Assembly: GCA_033239005.1 (NCBI GenBank)
Contig: BSQZ01000013.1
Coordinates: 9,689,782 to 9,753,781 of the forward strand
Direction of reading: 5' to 3'
DNA: 64,000 nt
DNA from: Lamellibrachia satsuma
Lineage: Eukaryota > Annelida > Polychaeta > Sabellida > Siboglinidae
A program made the position numbers and the translations under genes. The notes below the pieces were generated by a model. It was not told the DNA's origin. It ran no database searches and saw nothing but the letters and a program-made list of their open reading frames with translations. Positions 12,422 to 22,500 of the stretch are shown here, in pieces (position 1 is the first letter of the stretch; each line of letters opens with the position of its first letter).

Positions 12422-13350
12422 GGCCTCAGGTGGGGAAGGCAGTGTCATTTGATACATTTTACATTCTTTTTTATATCTAGCGCACAATCACATTCATAAG
12501 TCAGAACTGGTTTTACTCACATCTACTATGATTATCCGTAGATCATTTTATACTAAGATAATATGCATTAGTGATTACATGTAGCTGATTCAAACAGGAT
12601 TGGTAAGTTGGCTCAACTAACATCTGGTGTGGGGTAAGTTGAACCACCTTGTAGCGTAATTTGGGTAAATGCATTGTTTGCATAATTTACGTAGGCCTTG
12701 TACTAAAATGTCATAAAACTCAACCAATAAATCTACCCAATGGGTACAACACGTCTCTAATAAGTCAACACGCTTAATTAATAAACGGACACGCTTAATT
12801 AATATAGACATGTAGGCCAATCGCAACCAATGCAACTAACTGTTAATGTGTTGCCTTGTTGCTGTCCGATGTCCCAATTTGCTCAGCAAAATTAATTCCT
12901 TGATGTATTTGGGGGTAAAGAACACTCGTCTGCTCAATTAACCTCCCTTGGTCTTTGGATGGCTCAACTATCCCCGTTTCGACAATTCAACTTTTGAACT
13001 AACATCTCATTAATGTTCAAAGTGATGTAAATAATCTTCTTCCTTGTGAGTAGTTAAGCCGCTTGTAAGTACACGCGCAATAAAGTCTGGTCAAAAGCAT
13101 TGATAAAGTATACACCAGCAGACATTAATCACAATCACTAAAAGTTTCGACAAACATAAAAAACACACTTTTAACTTACGTTTTCTGACCGTTGTGACAA
13201 ATGCACCTATTGTATGGCAATCGTGTTTTAATAACATGTTCAATCACTGGGTGGTACCATGTAACAGTCACTGCTGTAGTTTCCCGAGAAACATTCGTGA
13301 CTCAGCTAACCCAGTTGCTCAACTAACCCTGCCTTCCCCTACGTGATGCC
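12422..13350. mobile_element. Putative non-autonomous DNA transposon with imperfect inverted ends
   Basis: The left end reads GGCCTCAGGTGGGGAAGGCA and the right end, on the minus strand, reads GGCATCACGTAGGGGAAGGC. These agree over most of about 24 bp. Words like ggtaagttgaac and gctcaactaac occur near both ends in opposite orientation. The 930-bp interior has no long coding frame. A target duplication is not obvious, so the family is left open. Confidence 0.35.
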
Positions 13351-13450
13351 GTGGGGTTGAGACCCGGTCGGAGGTCCACCCAGACGCTTCATAAAAAATC
13401 TGCTCAGCACCCTGTTTTTGGATAATGGTATATATGTGTTTTGGACGAGA

Positions 13451-13650
13451 GCTTAACACTGTTGGTCCTTTCTATCTGGTGTCTAAGCTAGTGAAGTAAG
13501 ACTTAACACTGTTGGTCCTTTCTATCTGGTGTCTAAGCTAGTGAAGTAAGACTTAACACTGTTGGTCCTTTCTATCTGGTGTCTAAGCTAGTGAAGTAAG
13601 ACTTAACACTGTTGGTCCTTTCTATCTGGTGTCTAAGCTAGTGAAGTAAG
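13451..13650. repeat. Four identical 50-bp tandem repeats
   Basis: The 50-bp unit starting cttaacactgttggtccttt and ending agctagtgaagtaaga occurs four times without visible differences, which suggests recent expansion. Confidence 0.93.
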
Positions 13651-13969
13651 ACTAAAACAACAGTCCAGCAATGTAAAAAAAAAACAATGTGACAATTATT
13701 AATTACATTTCCGAGTGTGCCTTCATAGTTGCTTTCAATCAAACTTGCTGCGTTCTTTTGACATCATCTAATCTTGTTTCTGTGTAATATGTATGGGGTC
13801 CCAGAAGAATGATACGTATGACACATTGGGTATTAAGAGATATCAAAATGCTGTTACATTAACTGAAAAATTTGTATTTTGTCCCTGAGACAACAAAGGT
13901 GTGGTACGAAGAAGAAGATCATCTCTCGTCCACTCAACTATATATTTCAGAATGCTGGCGTATGACTGA

Positions 13970-14240
13970 AACAGGTCAGAGATAATTTTCAACCGTCCAC
14001 ACAATATATCTTCGAAACATCATGCCAATTTTCTGGCCACAAAAGACTTCTAACAAAGAACTTCTGAAAGTAACTGCAGAAATTAACATGGATGATTTGT
14101 TCACCACAAGTATCGGCCACGTTTTACAAAAGGATGATGACAATACAGTCAAAACAACTTTGAGGTAGACCCCGAAGGACAACGAAAATGAGATAGACTA
14201 AAAAAAGTCTGCGACCTTTGTGCTCTCTAACGGTGGTTAG
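13970..14240 (+). pseudogene. Non-LTR retrotransposon C-terminal remnant
   Basis: On the plus strand, frames with small shifts read segments such as RNIMPIFWPQKTSNKELL and IGHVLQKDDDNTVKTTL. These match the pattern of the extreme C-terminus of a LINE type common in marine invertebrates (…W-x-GHxLRr…aLtW-tPeGkRkRGRPk). The same family appears at 19.86-20.22 kb. Only the end of the protein is left and it has several breaks. Confidence 0.55.
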
Positions 14241-15110
14241 ACGTGCCAAAATTGATGCAAAATAATATCATTAAACTTCATCTATTTCATGTTCTGTGAG
14301 TTCCCACAATAAAATTAACGAATTTGCTCTTTTGACTAAGCTCGTTGGCACAGATAGGCGATTGTTTCAATGCACGGCAAAAGATTCGCGCGAAGTGCGT
14401 GTCGTACTACTGTCCACCATCTCACGCGTTCTCACTTTTACCTTAGTGGTATTTTATGCAACAGAGGCGCCACGGGTTATTTCGGTTAGCCTCTATTCCA
14501 ATTACAATATAATTAACCCCAATTCTGATTATGATAGCCTATCGACTGAAATAGCGCTTCTGAATGAACATTAGAACGTCAGTAACAGCCACAAAGAGGT
14601 GGTACGGCTTTTATTGGATCTGAGCGTAGCAATTGACATCGACCGACATAAACATTCAGCTTACACGCTATTATGAAAACACGGGCAACATCGTCTGTTG
14701 GGTCGAAGGACAATGCCTGTCATGGTTCGTTGCCTATATCCAGCATTGATACCGTAACACAGTATTTTTCATCAAAGCGGGAGCGTAGATAGTTAATATT
14801 AAAGTTGCAATGTCTAGACAAGATACTGTCGATACGCCAACAAATCGGTGCCAAATCGCTCATGTAAATGTAGAACTCTAAATCAGTCATGTCTCAACAA
14901 TGCAGCTTTCAAACCCATAACAACATCTTACAAATGTGGTCCTCACAACAGTTGGGTGGATAAGTACAAAGATTGTGCACTTGTGTATACAATTTTAAGG
15001 TTGTTTACATATATTACCTGGGACCCTGAACACATTCTGATATAGTGCCGATTCAACCTACAGCGCCACCCAGTGGTCGACCAGGCAGATATATAAAATA
15101 ATTACGATAA
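14241..15110. other. Unassigned sequence
   Basis: Open frames of 65-92 codons occur at 14,296 and 14,848, but they lack recognisable motifs and plausible splice sites. No repeat is obvious. Confidence 0.3.
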
Positions 15111-15114
15111 CAAC

Positions 15115-15507
15115 ATGAAACTTAGCAAACAATTAGATAATATATTAACTAAGATATATGGGTGTATACCCATCACATTTTTAAAGATATATAGGTTTTC
15201 ACGTGCAATGATTTTGGATATTTTACTTTTGACCTTCTCCGACATTCAAAAATGGCGGCCGTCAAAACAGATGTTCCCATATCATAAAAATAACTTCTGC
15301 GTTGATAATACACTTACGGCTTTAGGTGATGTAGTTTTGAAGATATCGGGAAAATTAGTTTTAACGACCGTCATCTTTAAAAATGGCGAATTTGAATGTC
15401 AAAAAACTAAACTATTTGAAATCTGTTCCCCCGAAAACTTGTATTTTGACACAACACTTATGGCTCTATGTGGTGTAGTTTTCAAGATATGGGGAAAATT
15501 GGTTTGA
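15115..15507 (+). repeat. Diverged tandem pair within a 130-codon open frame, probably non-coding
   Basis: The words cttacggctttaggtgatgt (15,313) and cttatggctctatgtggtgt (15,457) begin two diverged copies about 144 bp apart, each followed by agtttt-aagatat-gggaaaatt. The frame over them is open, but the protein is just the translated repeat and matches no family I know. Words of the type 'aaaatggcg' recur here. Confidence 0.35.
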
Positions 15508-15523
15508 CGATAAAGTGCCATAA

Positions 15524-15571
15524 AAAGCACTATGTATATCATTATAATATAATGATATAACATAGTGCTTT
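15524..15571. repeat. Near-perfect 48-bp palindrome
   Basis: AAAGCACTATGTATATCATT and its complement face each other around a single central base, with one extra A in the right arm, giving a 23-bp stem with almost no loop. It lies beside the tRNA-like sequence and may be part of the same short element. Confidence 0.85.
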
Positions 15572-15675
15572 ATATACGTCACTTTTGTACCGGTAACGAT
15601 GTGGAATGATGCTTTTAGTGTCTCTTCCAAAAGACACAAGCAAAGTGGGTAACGAATTACCCTCAAGCTTCGAAA

Positions 15676-15745
15676 CGGCGGAGGTGGAATTGAACCACCG
15701 TCCTCTCGATCGACAGGCGGGTGTTCTAACATTTAGACCACCGCC
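15676..15745 (-). repeat. tRNA-like sequence, probably head of a tRNA-derived SINE
   Basis: Read on the minus strand, 70 bases from 15,745 have GGCGG at the start and CCGCC at the end (5 of 7 acceptor pairs), a D-arm-like ctaa-atg-ttag and CCCGCCTGTC as in Asp-type tRNA anticodon arms. They also have a perfect T-arm, GGTGG-ttcaatt-CCACC, containing the B-box GGTTCAATTCC (15,686-15,696). The anticodon stem does not pair, so a working tRNA is unlikely. A pol-III-promoted SINE head fits better; its body would run left through 15,675-15,520. Confidence 0.55.
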
Positions 15746-15821
15746 TTCACGCTGCACACATACAAGACTAGTAACATAAATCCGTAAGACTGCAAACGAA
15801 ACTTATTCTGATCTACGTAAT

Positions 15822-15886
15822 TTTAGCCTTTCTGATTACTTTTTTTGTCATTTGCAAATGTCAGTGCTTTACTAGATATGTCATCT

Positions 15887-15905
<19 letters not shown>
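15822..15905 (-). mobile_element. Short CR1-like LINE fragment leading into (AT)n
   Basis: The minus-strand equivalent of the RT region around 44,650-44,720 is recognisable (tttgtcatttgcaaatgtca, ctagatatgtcat). It stops exactly where the LINE's own short tatatata tract would begin and where the (AT)n array takes over. Confidence 0.6.

Positions 15906-15977
<72 letters not shown>
15891..15977. repeat. (AT)n microsatellite
   Basis: About 86 bp of AT dinucleotides between the LINE scrap and the left arm of the large inverted repeat. Confidence 0.95.
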
Positions 15978-15979
<2 letters not shown>

Positions 15980-15994
15980 AACAAAGACAATTGA

Positions 15995-16240
15995 TGAAAA
16001 CTATACGAAGAAGACCTGTGCAATTTCTGTGACATAAATTGAGGAAATGTAAGATTGGGAAACATGTTATTGCAGGAAAAATCGAAGGACACAAAGGTGG
16101 AAGTAGACAAAGAAATACAATAATAGTGTAAACTTCTGGCTTGACAGATCAGCCAATGACATCCAGTTGCTGACAACTGCAAATGACAGAATTGCGTGGA
16201 GACATATGATCGTCAACATCACCAAGCATAGTTCATAAAC
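15995..16240 (+). pseudogene. LINE C-terminal fragment (left arm of inverted repeat)
   Basis: Plus-strand translation gives RRRPVQFL, a stop, then IGKHVIAGKIEGHKGGSRQR, and after a shift NSVNFWLDRSANDIQLL and IAWRHMIVNIT. This is the well-known end of a non-LTR retrotransposon protein (…GKIEGkRgRGRQR…W…). It belongs to a different family from the CR1-like copies, since those end in RRLRGDQIEVFKI. Stops are present, and a mirrored copy sits in the other arm. Confidence 0.7.
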
Positions 16241-16544
16241 AAGATGAAGATATTTCGAATTTACGGTATCTTACACCATTATAGATATATGTAAAATTTG
16301 CATGCCAATGATACATATATAGTGGTCGCAGAGCCAAAGTTGCCTTTAGGTATCTAAGGCATAGCTATCTATTGGAATGCCAATCATGCGCTCAGTTGTC
16401 ATACCTTTGCGATGCTCTTTGTAACATGTCTGTCTGAATACATAGGTGGTAGTTTTTGCGTCAATTTGGCGACTTTGTGTGGTATCGTAGAAACGCATAT
16501 AGGCTAATCATTGGGGATTATGGAAGTTACCCCACTGAGCGGGC

Positions 16545-17218
16545 AGCTATGGGAGTGAACGTCACCCATTGAGCGACCTCTATCACGGGCGGCCATGGGA
16601 GTGAACGTCACCCATTGAGCGACCTCTATCACGGGCGGCCATGGGAGTGAACGTCACCTATTGAGCGACCTCTGTCATGGGCAGCTATGGGAGTGAACGT
16701 CACCCATTGAGCGACCTCTGTCATGGGCAGCTATGGTAGTGAACGTCACCCATTGAGCGACCTCAATCACGGGCGGCAATGGGAGTGAACGTCACCCATT
16801 GAGCGACCTCTGTCATGGGCAGCTGTGGGAGTGAACGTCACCCATTGAGCGACCTCTATCACTGGCGGCCATGGGAGTGAACGTCACCCATTGAGCGACC
16901 TCTGTCATGGGCAGCTATGGTAGTGAACGTCACCCATTGAGCGACCTCTATCACGGGCGGCCATGGGAGTGAACGTCACCCATTGAGCGACCTCTATCAC
17001 GGGCGGCCATGGGAGTGAACGTCACCTATTGAGCGACCTCTATCACTGGCGGCCATGGGAGTGAACGTCACCCATTGAGCGACCTCTATCACGGGCGGCT
17101 ATGGGAGTGAACGTCACCCATTGAGCGACCTCTATCACGGGCAGCTATGGTAGTGAACGTCACCCATTGAGCGATCTCTGTCATGGGCGGCTATGGGAGT
17201 GAACATCACCCGTTGAGG
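16545..17218. repeat. 46-bp minisatellite, about 15 copies
   Basis: Unit beginning atgggagtgaacgtcaccca and ending tcacgggcggcc, repeated through the loop of the inverted repeat. Variants include catgggcagct in place of cacgggcggcc and acctattgag in place of acccattgag. GC-rich compared with the arms. Confidence 0.95.
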
Positions 17219-17589
17219 AAACTTTAAGCATCGATCAAATCCGATGCAATTTTGGTACGTTACTTTGTTCAGTGATTGTAAAAAAATTGTTGGAGTTTCA
17301 TTTTAATTTTGTCCCTATTTAATTGTATGTATGGTTATTGGTTTACAAAGTCGCCAAATTGAAGCAAAAACTACCACCTATGTCTTCAGACAGATATGTT
17401 ACAAAGAGCATCGCAAAAGTGTGACAACTGAGCTCATGATTGGCATTCCAATAGATAGCTATGCCTTGGATATCTAAAGGCAACTTTGGCTCTGCGACCA
17501 CCATATATGTATCATTGGCATGCAAATTTTGCATATATCTATAATGGTGTAAGATACTGTAAATTCGAAACATCTTCAACTTCTTTATG

Positions 17590-17850
17590 AGCTATGTTTG
17601 GTTATGTTGACGATCATAGGTCTCCACGCAATTATATAATTTGCAGTTGTCAGCAACTGGATGTCATTGGCTGATCTAACAAGCCAGAAGTTTACATTAT
17701 TAGTGTATTTCTTTGCCTACCTCCAACTTTGTGTCCTTCGATTTTTCCTTCAGTAACATGTTTCGCAATCTTACATTTCCTCAATTTACGTCTCAGAAAT
17801 TGCACGGGTCTTCTTCGTATAGTTTTAAACAATTGTCTTTGTTTGTCTGC
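17590..17850 (-). pseudogene. LINE C-terminal fragment (right arm of inverted repeat)
   Basis: This is the minus-strand counterpart of the fragment at 15,995-16,240, with the same order of motifs and its own point changes. It shows that the LINE scrap was copied with the arm and did not insert twice. Confidence 0.7.
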
Positions 17851-17914
17851 TTTTTGTAAAATATCTTCGTTTCTGATGTGCTGTGTTCAAGAAATATTGT
17901 TGCCGAGGATTTAA

Positions 17915-18400
17915 CGCAACAGAAGTTTGTACTGTATTGTTTGAGCTTGAGCATATTTTAATTATATTAGATTTGAGGTAGTATGTATAGTGACGGGATG
18001 TAACTAGCCATGGGAAATGACAGCGTAATGTTAGTTCGTCTATTTACCGTCACTGTCGTCGTCATTCACATAATTGGTAAAACAAAACAAAGACCGCCAT
18101 ATGCCAGGCGCACATTGCTAATCTTTTGTTGCGAGTCCCGCCTTTGTGCGATTGGGTCTGCGCACGTTACACAACATTTGTTGCCGCGATTCAATTTTCG
18201 AATCGTTTCAACATCGCTGGCGCCATCCAAATCAACACGCTACGCGAGTTTCGTTGAGTTGCGGATCCATTTAACGTAAAAAAAACACGATTCGGAAAAG
18301 CACTGTACGCCTAGCATTAGACGATTATCCATATAGATAATTTAGGGGCTTTCATTGAGCGTTGGACGATATCAATTTGTACGAGTGCGGGTTTAACAAG
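17915..18400. other. Intergenic stretch downstream of the SLC34 gene
   Basis: A mildly CpG-rich segment (18,010-18,280) has an 89-codon open frame without recognisable motifs. I see no gene I can support. Confidence 0.3.
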
Positions 18401-18404
18401 CTTT

Positions 18405-18679
18405 CAAACGAGGTATGTATTTACATTTATTAAAACATACATGAGGTTTTCAGGTATATACATGAAGATAAACAGTACCGCAGTGAAAGTATCGACGATG
18501 CTGTTATTGCAACAACAACAACAACAACTAATAGTACTACAACTAAAATGTTTCATTTCATAAGCGTACCATGCGCAAATGTGAGAGCCGATGCGATTAC
18601 AATCATCACACTGCAGTGAAAACACCGTCTGGTTGATCGTGTGTAATGTCCCCCAAACGTCGTACAGAAGCGGGGGCTG
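18405..18679 (-). other. SLC34 gene 3' UTR with poly(A) signal
   Basis: After the stop codon the minus strand continues to an AATAAA hexamer at 18,431-18,426, which should direct cleavage near 18,405-18,415. A short (CAA)n/(GTT)n run lies at about 18,510-18,530 inside this UTR. Confidence 0.6.
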
Positions 18680-19542
18680 TTACGTCATCGGATATGGTTC
18701 TTCGGCAGGAGTTTGGTCGTCGGTGGCCACGCATCTCTTGCAGGTGCCGAGAATCTTCCCGATGACGTTGTCGTAGGGAGCGAGGGAATGGAACGGGAGA
18801 GGGAGCCAATCCCACGTCCTCAGTCGTCTCGGCAGGAACGTCGGCTTCTTGCTCTGTAGAATGTTGACAATGGTGACGAGGACGAAGAAGAGGAAGACGG
18901 GGACACCGACGCCGATAAGCACGGCAGTACCGGCGACGGACAAACCGAAGACGAAGGCGGGTAGCATGAAGAACATAACGGCGAGGTAAGCGACGGCGAA
19001 CCAACGGTACTTGGCCGTCGTATTACCGAGACACTTCGCCAGAGTGACCGGCACGTTGCGCATTGCCGGCACCGGATACCAGATCAAGATGCCGAAGATG
19101 TTGAAGAACAGATGCGACAGCGCCACTTGGAGGGTCTTCTGGAAGACCTTGCGGTCGGAGGCGAGAGCGGCGAGGATGGCGGTGAAGGTCGTGCCGATGT
19201 TGGCCCCGAGCGTCAGCGGGTACATGCGGTCGAGATGCAGCACGCTCACTCCAACGAGCGGGGTGAGGGCCGACGTGAAGATGGAACTGCTCTGGACCAA
19301 CATCGTCAGTCCGGCGCCGACGAGGATGGCCACGTAGCCAGTGAGGTGACGAAAGACTCCCGGGAAGTCGGCGTTGATGAAGTGGCGCAGGACGAGGGCG
19401 ATCTTTCCCCGCAGTATGGAGTGGAGCAGCTTGACGATAAGCACGAGACACAGACAGAGCATGAGCAGAGCCAGAACTAGGAGCACAACACCGAGAACGT
19501 CGTCACTCCACGTGTTGGCTATGTGCTCGAACAAAAAATTAC
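18680..19542 (-). CDS. SLC34A-like: SLC34 gene, last coding exon (C-terminal half)
   Basis: The acceptor gtttgtttgcag precedes 19,542; TAA lies at 18,682-18,680. It encodes the whole second half: transmembrane segments, [36 protein letters not shown], and the later helices. The tail has a basic patch and ends EEPYPMT, without the TRL-type PDZ ligand of mammalian NaPi-IIa. A single large 3' exon is usual in the family. Confidence 0.97.
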
Positions 19543-22500
19543 CTGCAAACAAACAAACATTCTGTACTATACAACAATATCTCACGTGGGTAACTCACGT
19601 GGGTATAACATGTACTTTACATGATTCAACAAGATGCAACAAGATTCAACAAACAACAGGCTCCAGATGGCGAGTGAACGAGGACGCCACTGGCTTATCG
19701 AATGTCCAAATCCATTTATGCAGTATGTAAGGCAACGTCTCTATATAAAACTGTTTAAAGACCGAAGGACATTAAAATCCGCTGACTCTCACATGCAATG
19801 ATTTAAGAAGTGGTATTGGCGTCGTATGGAGTATAGTACCAAGACAAAGCTGAAATTCAAGACAATGTTGTGACAGTGCTATTGTACGCAGCTGAAATGT
19901 TGAGAATAACACAACAGATGGAAAAAAATTTACAGGACATGCTTACGAAGAATCTTATTGATACATTGGCCAATTAAACATCAAATGAAGAACGCTACTA
20001 CCACAGTTGTACATCACCGATCACAGAAAAGAAGAAGTCAAGATCAGACGATGGAGATGGATCGGCCACACACTTAGGAGAGATGGAAATAACAACAACA
20101 AAATAGCTCTAACCTGGGCCCTGAAGATAAAACGAAGAGAGGAAGACCGAAGAACTGCGGAAGCAGAGAAAACAACTCGGATGGTAGTCTTGGAAGATGA
20201 CAGAGAATCCACATAAAGCCGAAATTGCACGAAATTGCGGACGTTACTGAGTAAGTTGTCTACTCACAGTGTTCTTTGACTGTCGCCTCCATGTAGCGTA
20301 TACCACAAGTCGTGTTGTCCACTCTGTAAGCCACCGGCTCCATGGTCGTCCTCTTGCACATGTGTTTCACCAGAGTCTCGTTTCCGAACATTTCATTCTT
20401 GGCGAACTTCTTGATCACTTTCTTGTCGAGCTGTATAGATGTCACGTCATTTGTAATAACTTATTTATGTTAACATGTAAGCTAACTTGTTTTAATCTAC
20501 TGGTGTTTACACAGCTGCATTATGTAATTTATTTATTATTATATTTAAAGTGGTTTTATTTATACTATTTATGTATTGGCTTTATGTACAGCGCTGCGAG
20601 CTTTAATGTATATGGCGCTATATAAAATAATAATAATTATTAATATATTACTATAACAGAATAAAAATTACAACTTAGTTTATTGTTGTTAACTGCTGAA
20701 AATGCTCGCCGTGTTTCAACGTATGACATATGATTAGTGACGCCGTCGCGCAGCGGCATGCAGTTATACATGTCTACATTGCCCACAATTACATACTGGT
20801 AATAATACAGTAACATATATATCGCGATTGAACGTTGCGAAATATGGCATATGTTGTGTTTATCCTTTTTAAGAAATACGTGGATCTAGTGGAGTCATAT
20901 ACTTCAGAAACATACCTGGATAATAAGCTTTGTGAATGGGTTCGTTATGGCTTTAAGCAGCTCTTGCTTCTTCGCTTGTTTATCCATATAGAGGTTGCGT
21001 GTCATGGCGTCGGTCAACTGACACAGGAGGCCACAGTTTTGCCACGCCCCGATTGACCCTACAAAAGGTAACGCATTATAATGGCTATGTATACGGCAAT
21101 GAATATTGACCGTCAGAAAGAAGGAGAACAGTTACGCGAATTATGTGAATTATGTGTTCCACGAATTAATCAGTTCTACGCCAGGATGAAAAAAACAAAC
21201 TGCTCTAGACGTGAGGATTCTAAGGAAAAGGTGCCATACTTGAAACATAATATATAATACGTTTCAACTATACGTTCCTTGCTCCGAACGTATCTCATAA
21301 CATATAGCCTATAAGTTTAGCGTATCTCATAAGTAGCCGTGAAGCAGCTTCAGCTATATGTTCGAAGCAGTAACATTGCCCATTAAGCGCTTGTGTATTT
21401 CTTGGCATTTAGCCATGCCAAAGGGACAACGTTTGGGAACGATATAATTCCTCTGTGAAAATATCACACCCGGTGAAAAATATCGTGCGGGTCAAAATAT
21501 GATCTGGCAATGCCACGGTCGTCATACCTGTGATCCACTCAACGGGCAGTAGACAGAGGACACTCAGCCAGTTGAACATGTCGTGGACGGTAGCCCCGGC
21601 GAAGGCACGGCGAAACTCGTCACGGTTGGTCACCTGGCCGAGCGAGATGATCGTGTTTGTGACGGACGTGCCGATGTTCGAGCCCATGATAATGAAGATG
21701 GCCGGACGGACGGTCAACACTGCCGGCGTAAGAGGTCAGTATGTATTAATATAGTAGGGTAACGTGGTGCATGGTGTTATTTAAAGATACAGCGTCTGAT
21801 CGTATAACACATTAAAGGTGTGCTTTCTCACAGAGGGTGATAAATGAATGGAACAAACTGCTAAACGATTGTGTTAATGCTAGTAGTGTGAACATGGTTA
21901 AAAATAGAATTGACAGATAAATTATTTGATAAATGCGGGCTACACATAAATGAAAAAATTTTTGGACTCTCAATAAGCCAATGGCTTCCTTGTCCACTTG
22001 CCATCTGGAACTTGTTGTTTGGGATGGAAATCTTGTTAAAACAAATCAAATCTTGATGAACCATAATATAATATCGCCGTTATCTGTTAAAATTGAACTA
22101 ATTTGTACTTCTTTAACGGTATCTTGAAAGATGGTAAATGATAATGTAAAACTAAACTAAATCTAGTTGTATCGTTCTCGTGATACGAGGATGGTATAAA
22201 ACAGCCGGAAATCAAATTTGGTGCTAGAACTACACGCCTGCGTGCCTGCATGTATCAGCGCCCTCTGGTGTACTTACAGTCGGCTGCAACCATGGTAACG
22301 ACGATCGATGTGGTTGTTGACGAACTCTGTAGCAGCACAGTCGCCAGGATGCCCATCATTAGGTTTGACACTGGGTTGTTGAGGATCGCGTTGCTCGAGA
22401 ATGCCTTTCCAGCCGCCTTGCCTAACAATCGAATGTAGTTTTCAAACAAGTTAATTAGGTCCGGTCCTTAGCCAAGTTGTTTACTATTCAGTGGATGTTA

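Larger units (their letters stand above)
15978..17850. repeat. Large inverted repeat with minisatellite loop
   Basis: The left arm (about 15,978-16,480) and right arm (about 17,345-17,850) are the same sequence in opposite orientation with scattered differences. For example, caaacaaagacaattg at 15,980 faces caattgtctttgtttg near 17,835, and tttggcgactttgt near 16,468 faces acaaagtcgccaaa at 17,345. The spacer of about 865 bp is mostly the 46-bp minisatellite. Each arm contains a LINE C-terminal fragment. It could be a foldback-type element or an inverted segmental duplication. Confidence 0.88.

Noticed and set aside
15676..15745. Functional tRNA gene
   Set aside because: The anticodon stem does not pair and the acceptor stem has two mismatches; more likely a SINE head or tRNA pseudogene.
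18010..18279. 89-codon plus-strand frame in a CpG-richer segment
   Set aside because: No motif, no splice context and atypical composition for a membrane or enzyme domain.
19011..19730. Plus-strand frames of 108-122 codons opposite the last SLC34 exon
   Set aside because: Shadow frames of a GC-biased coding exon; the minus frame has the conserved family motifs.
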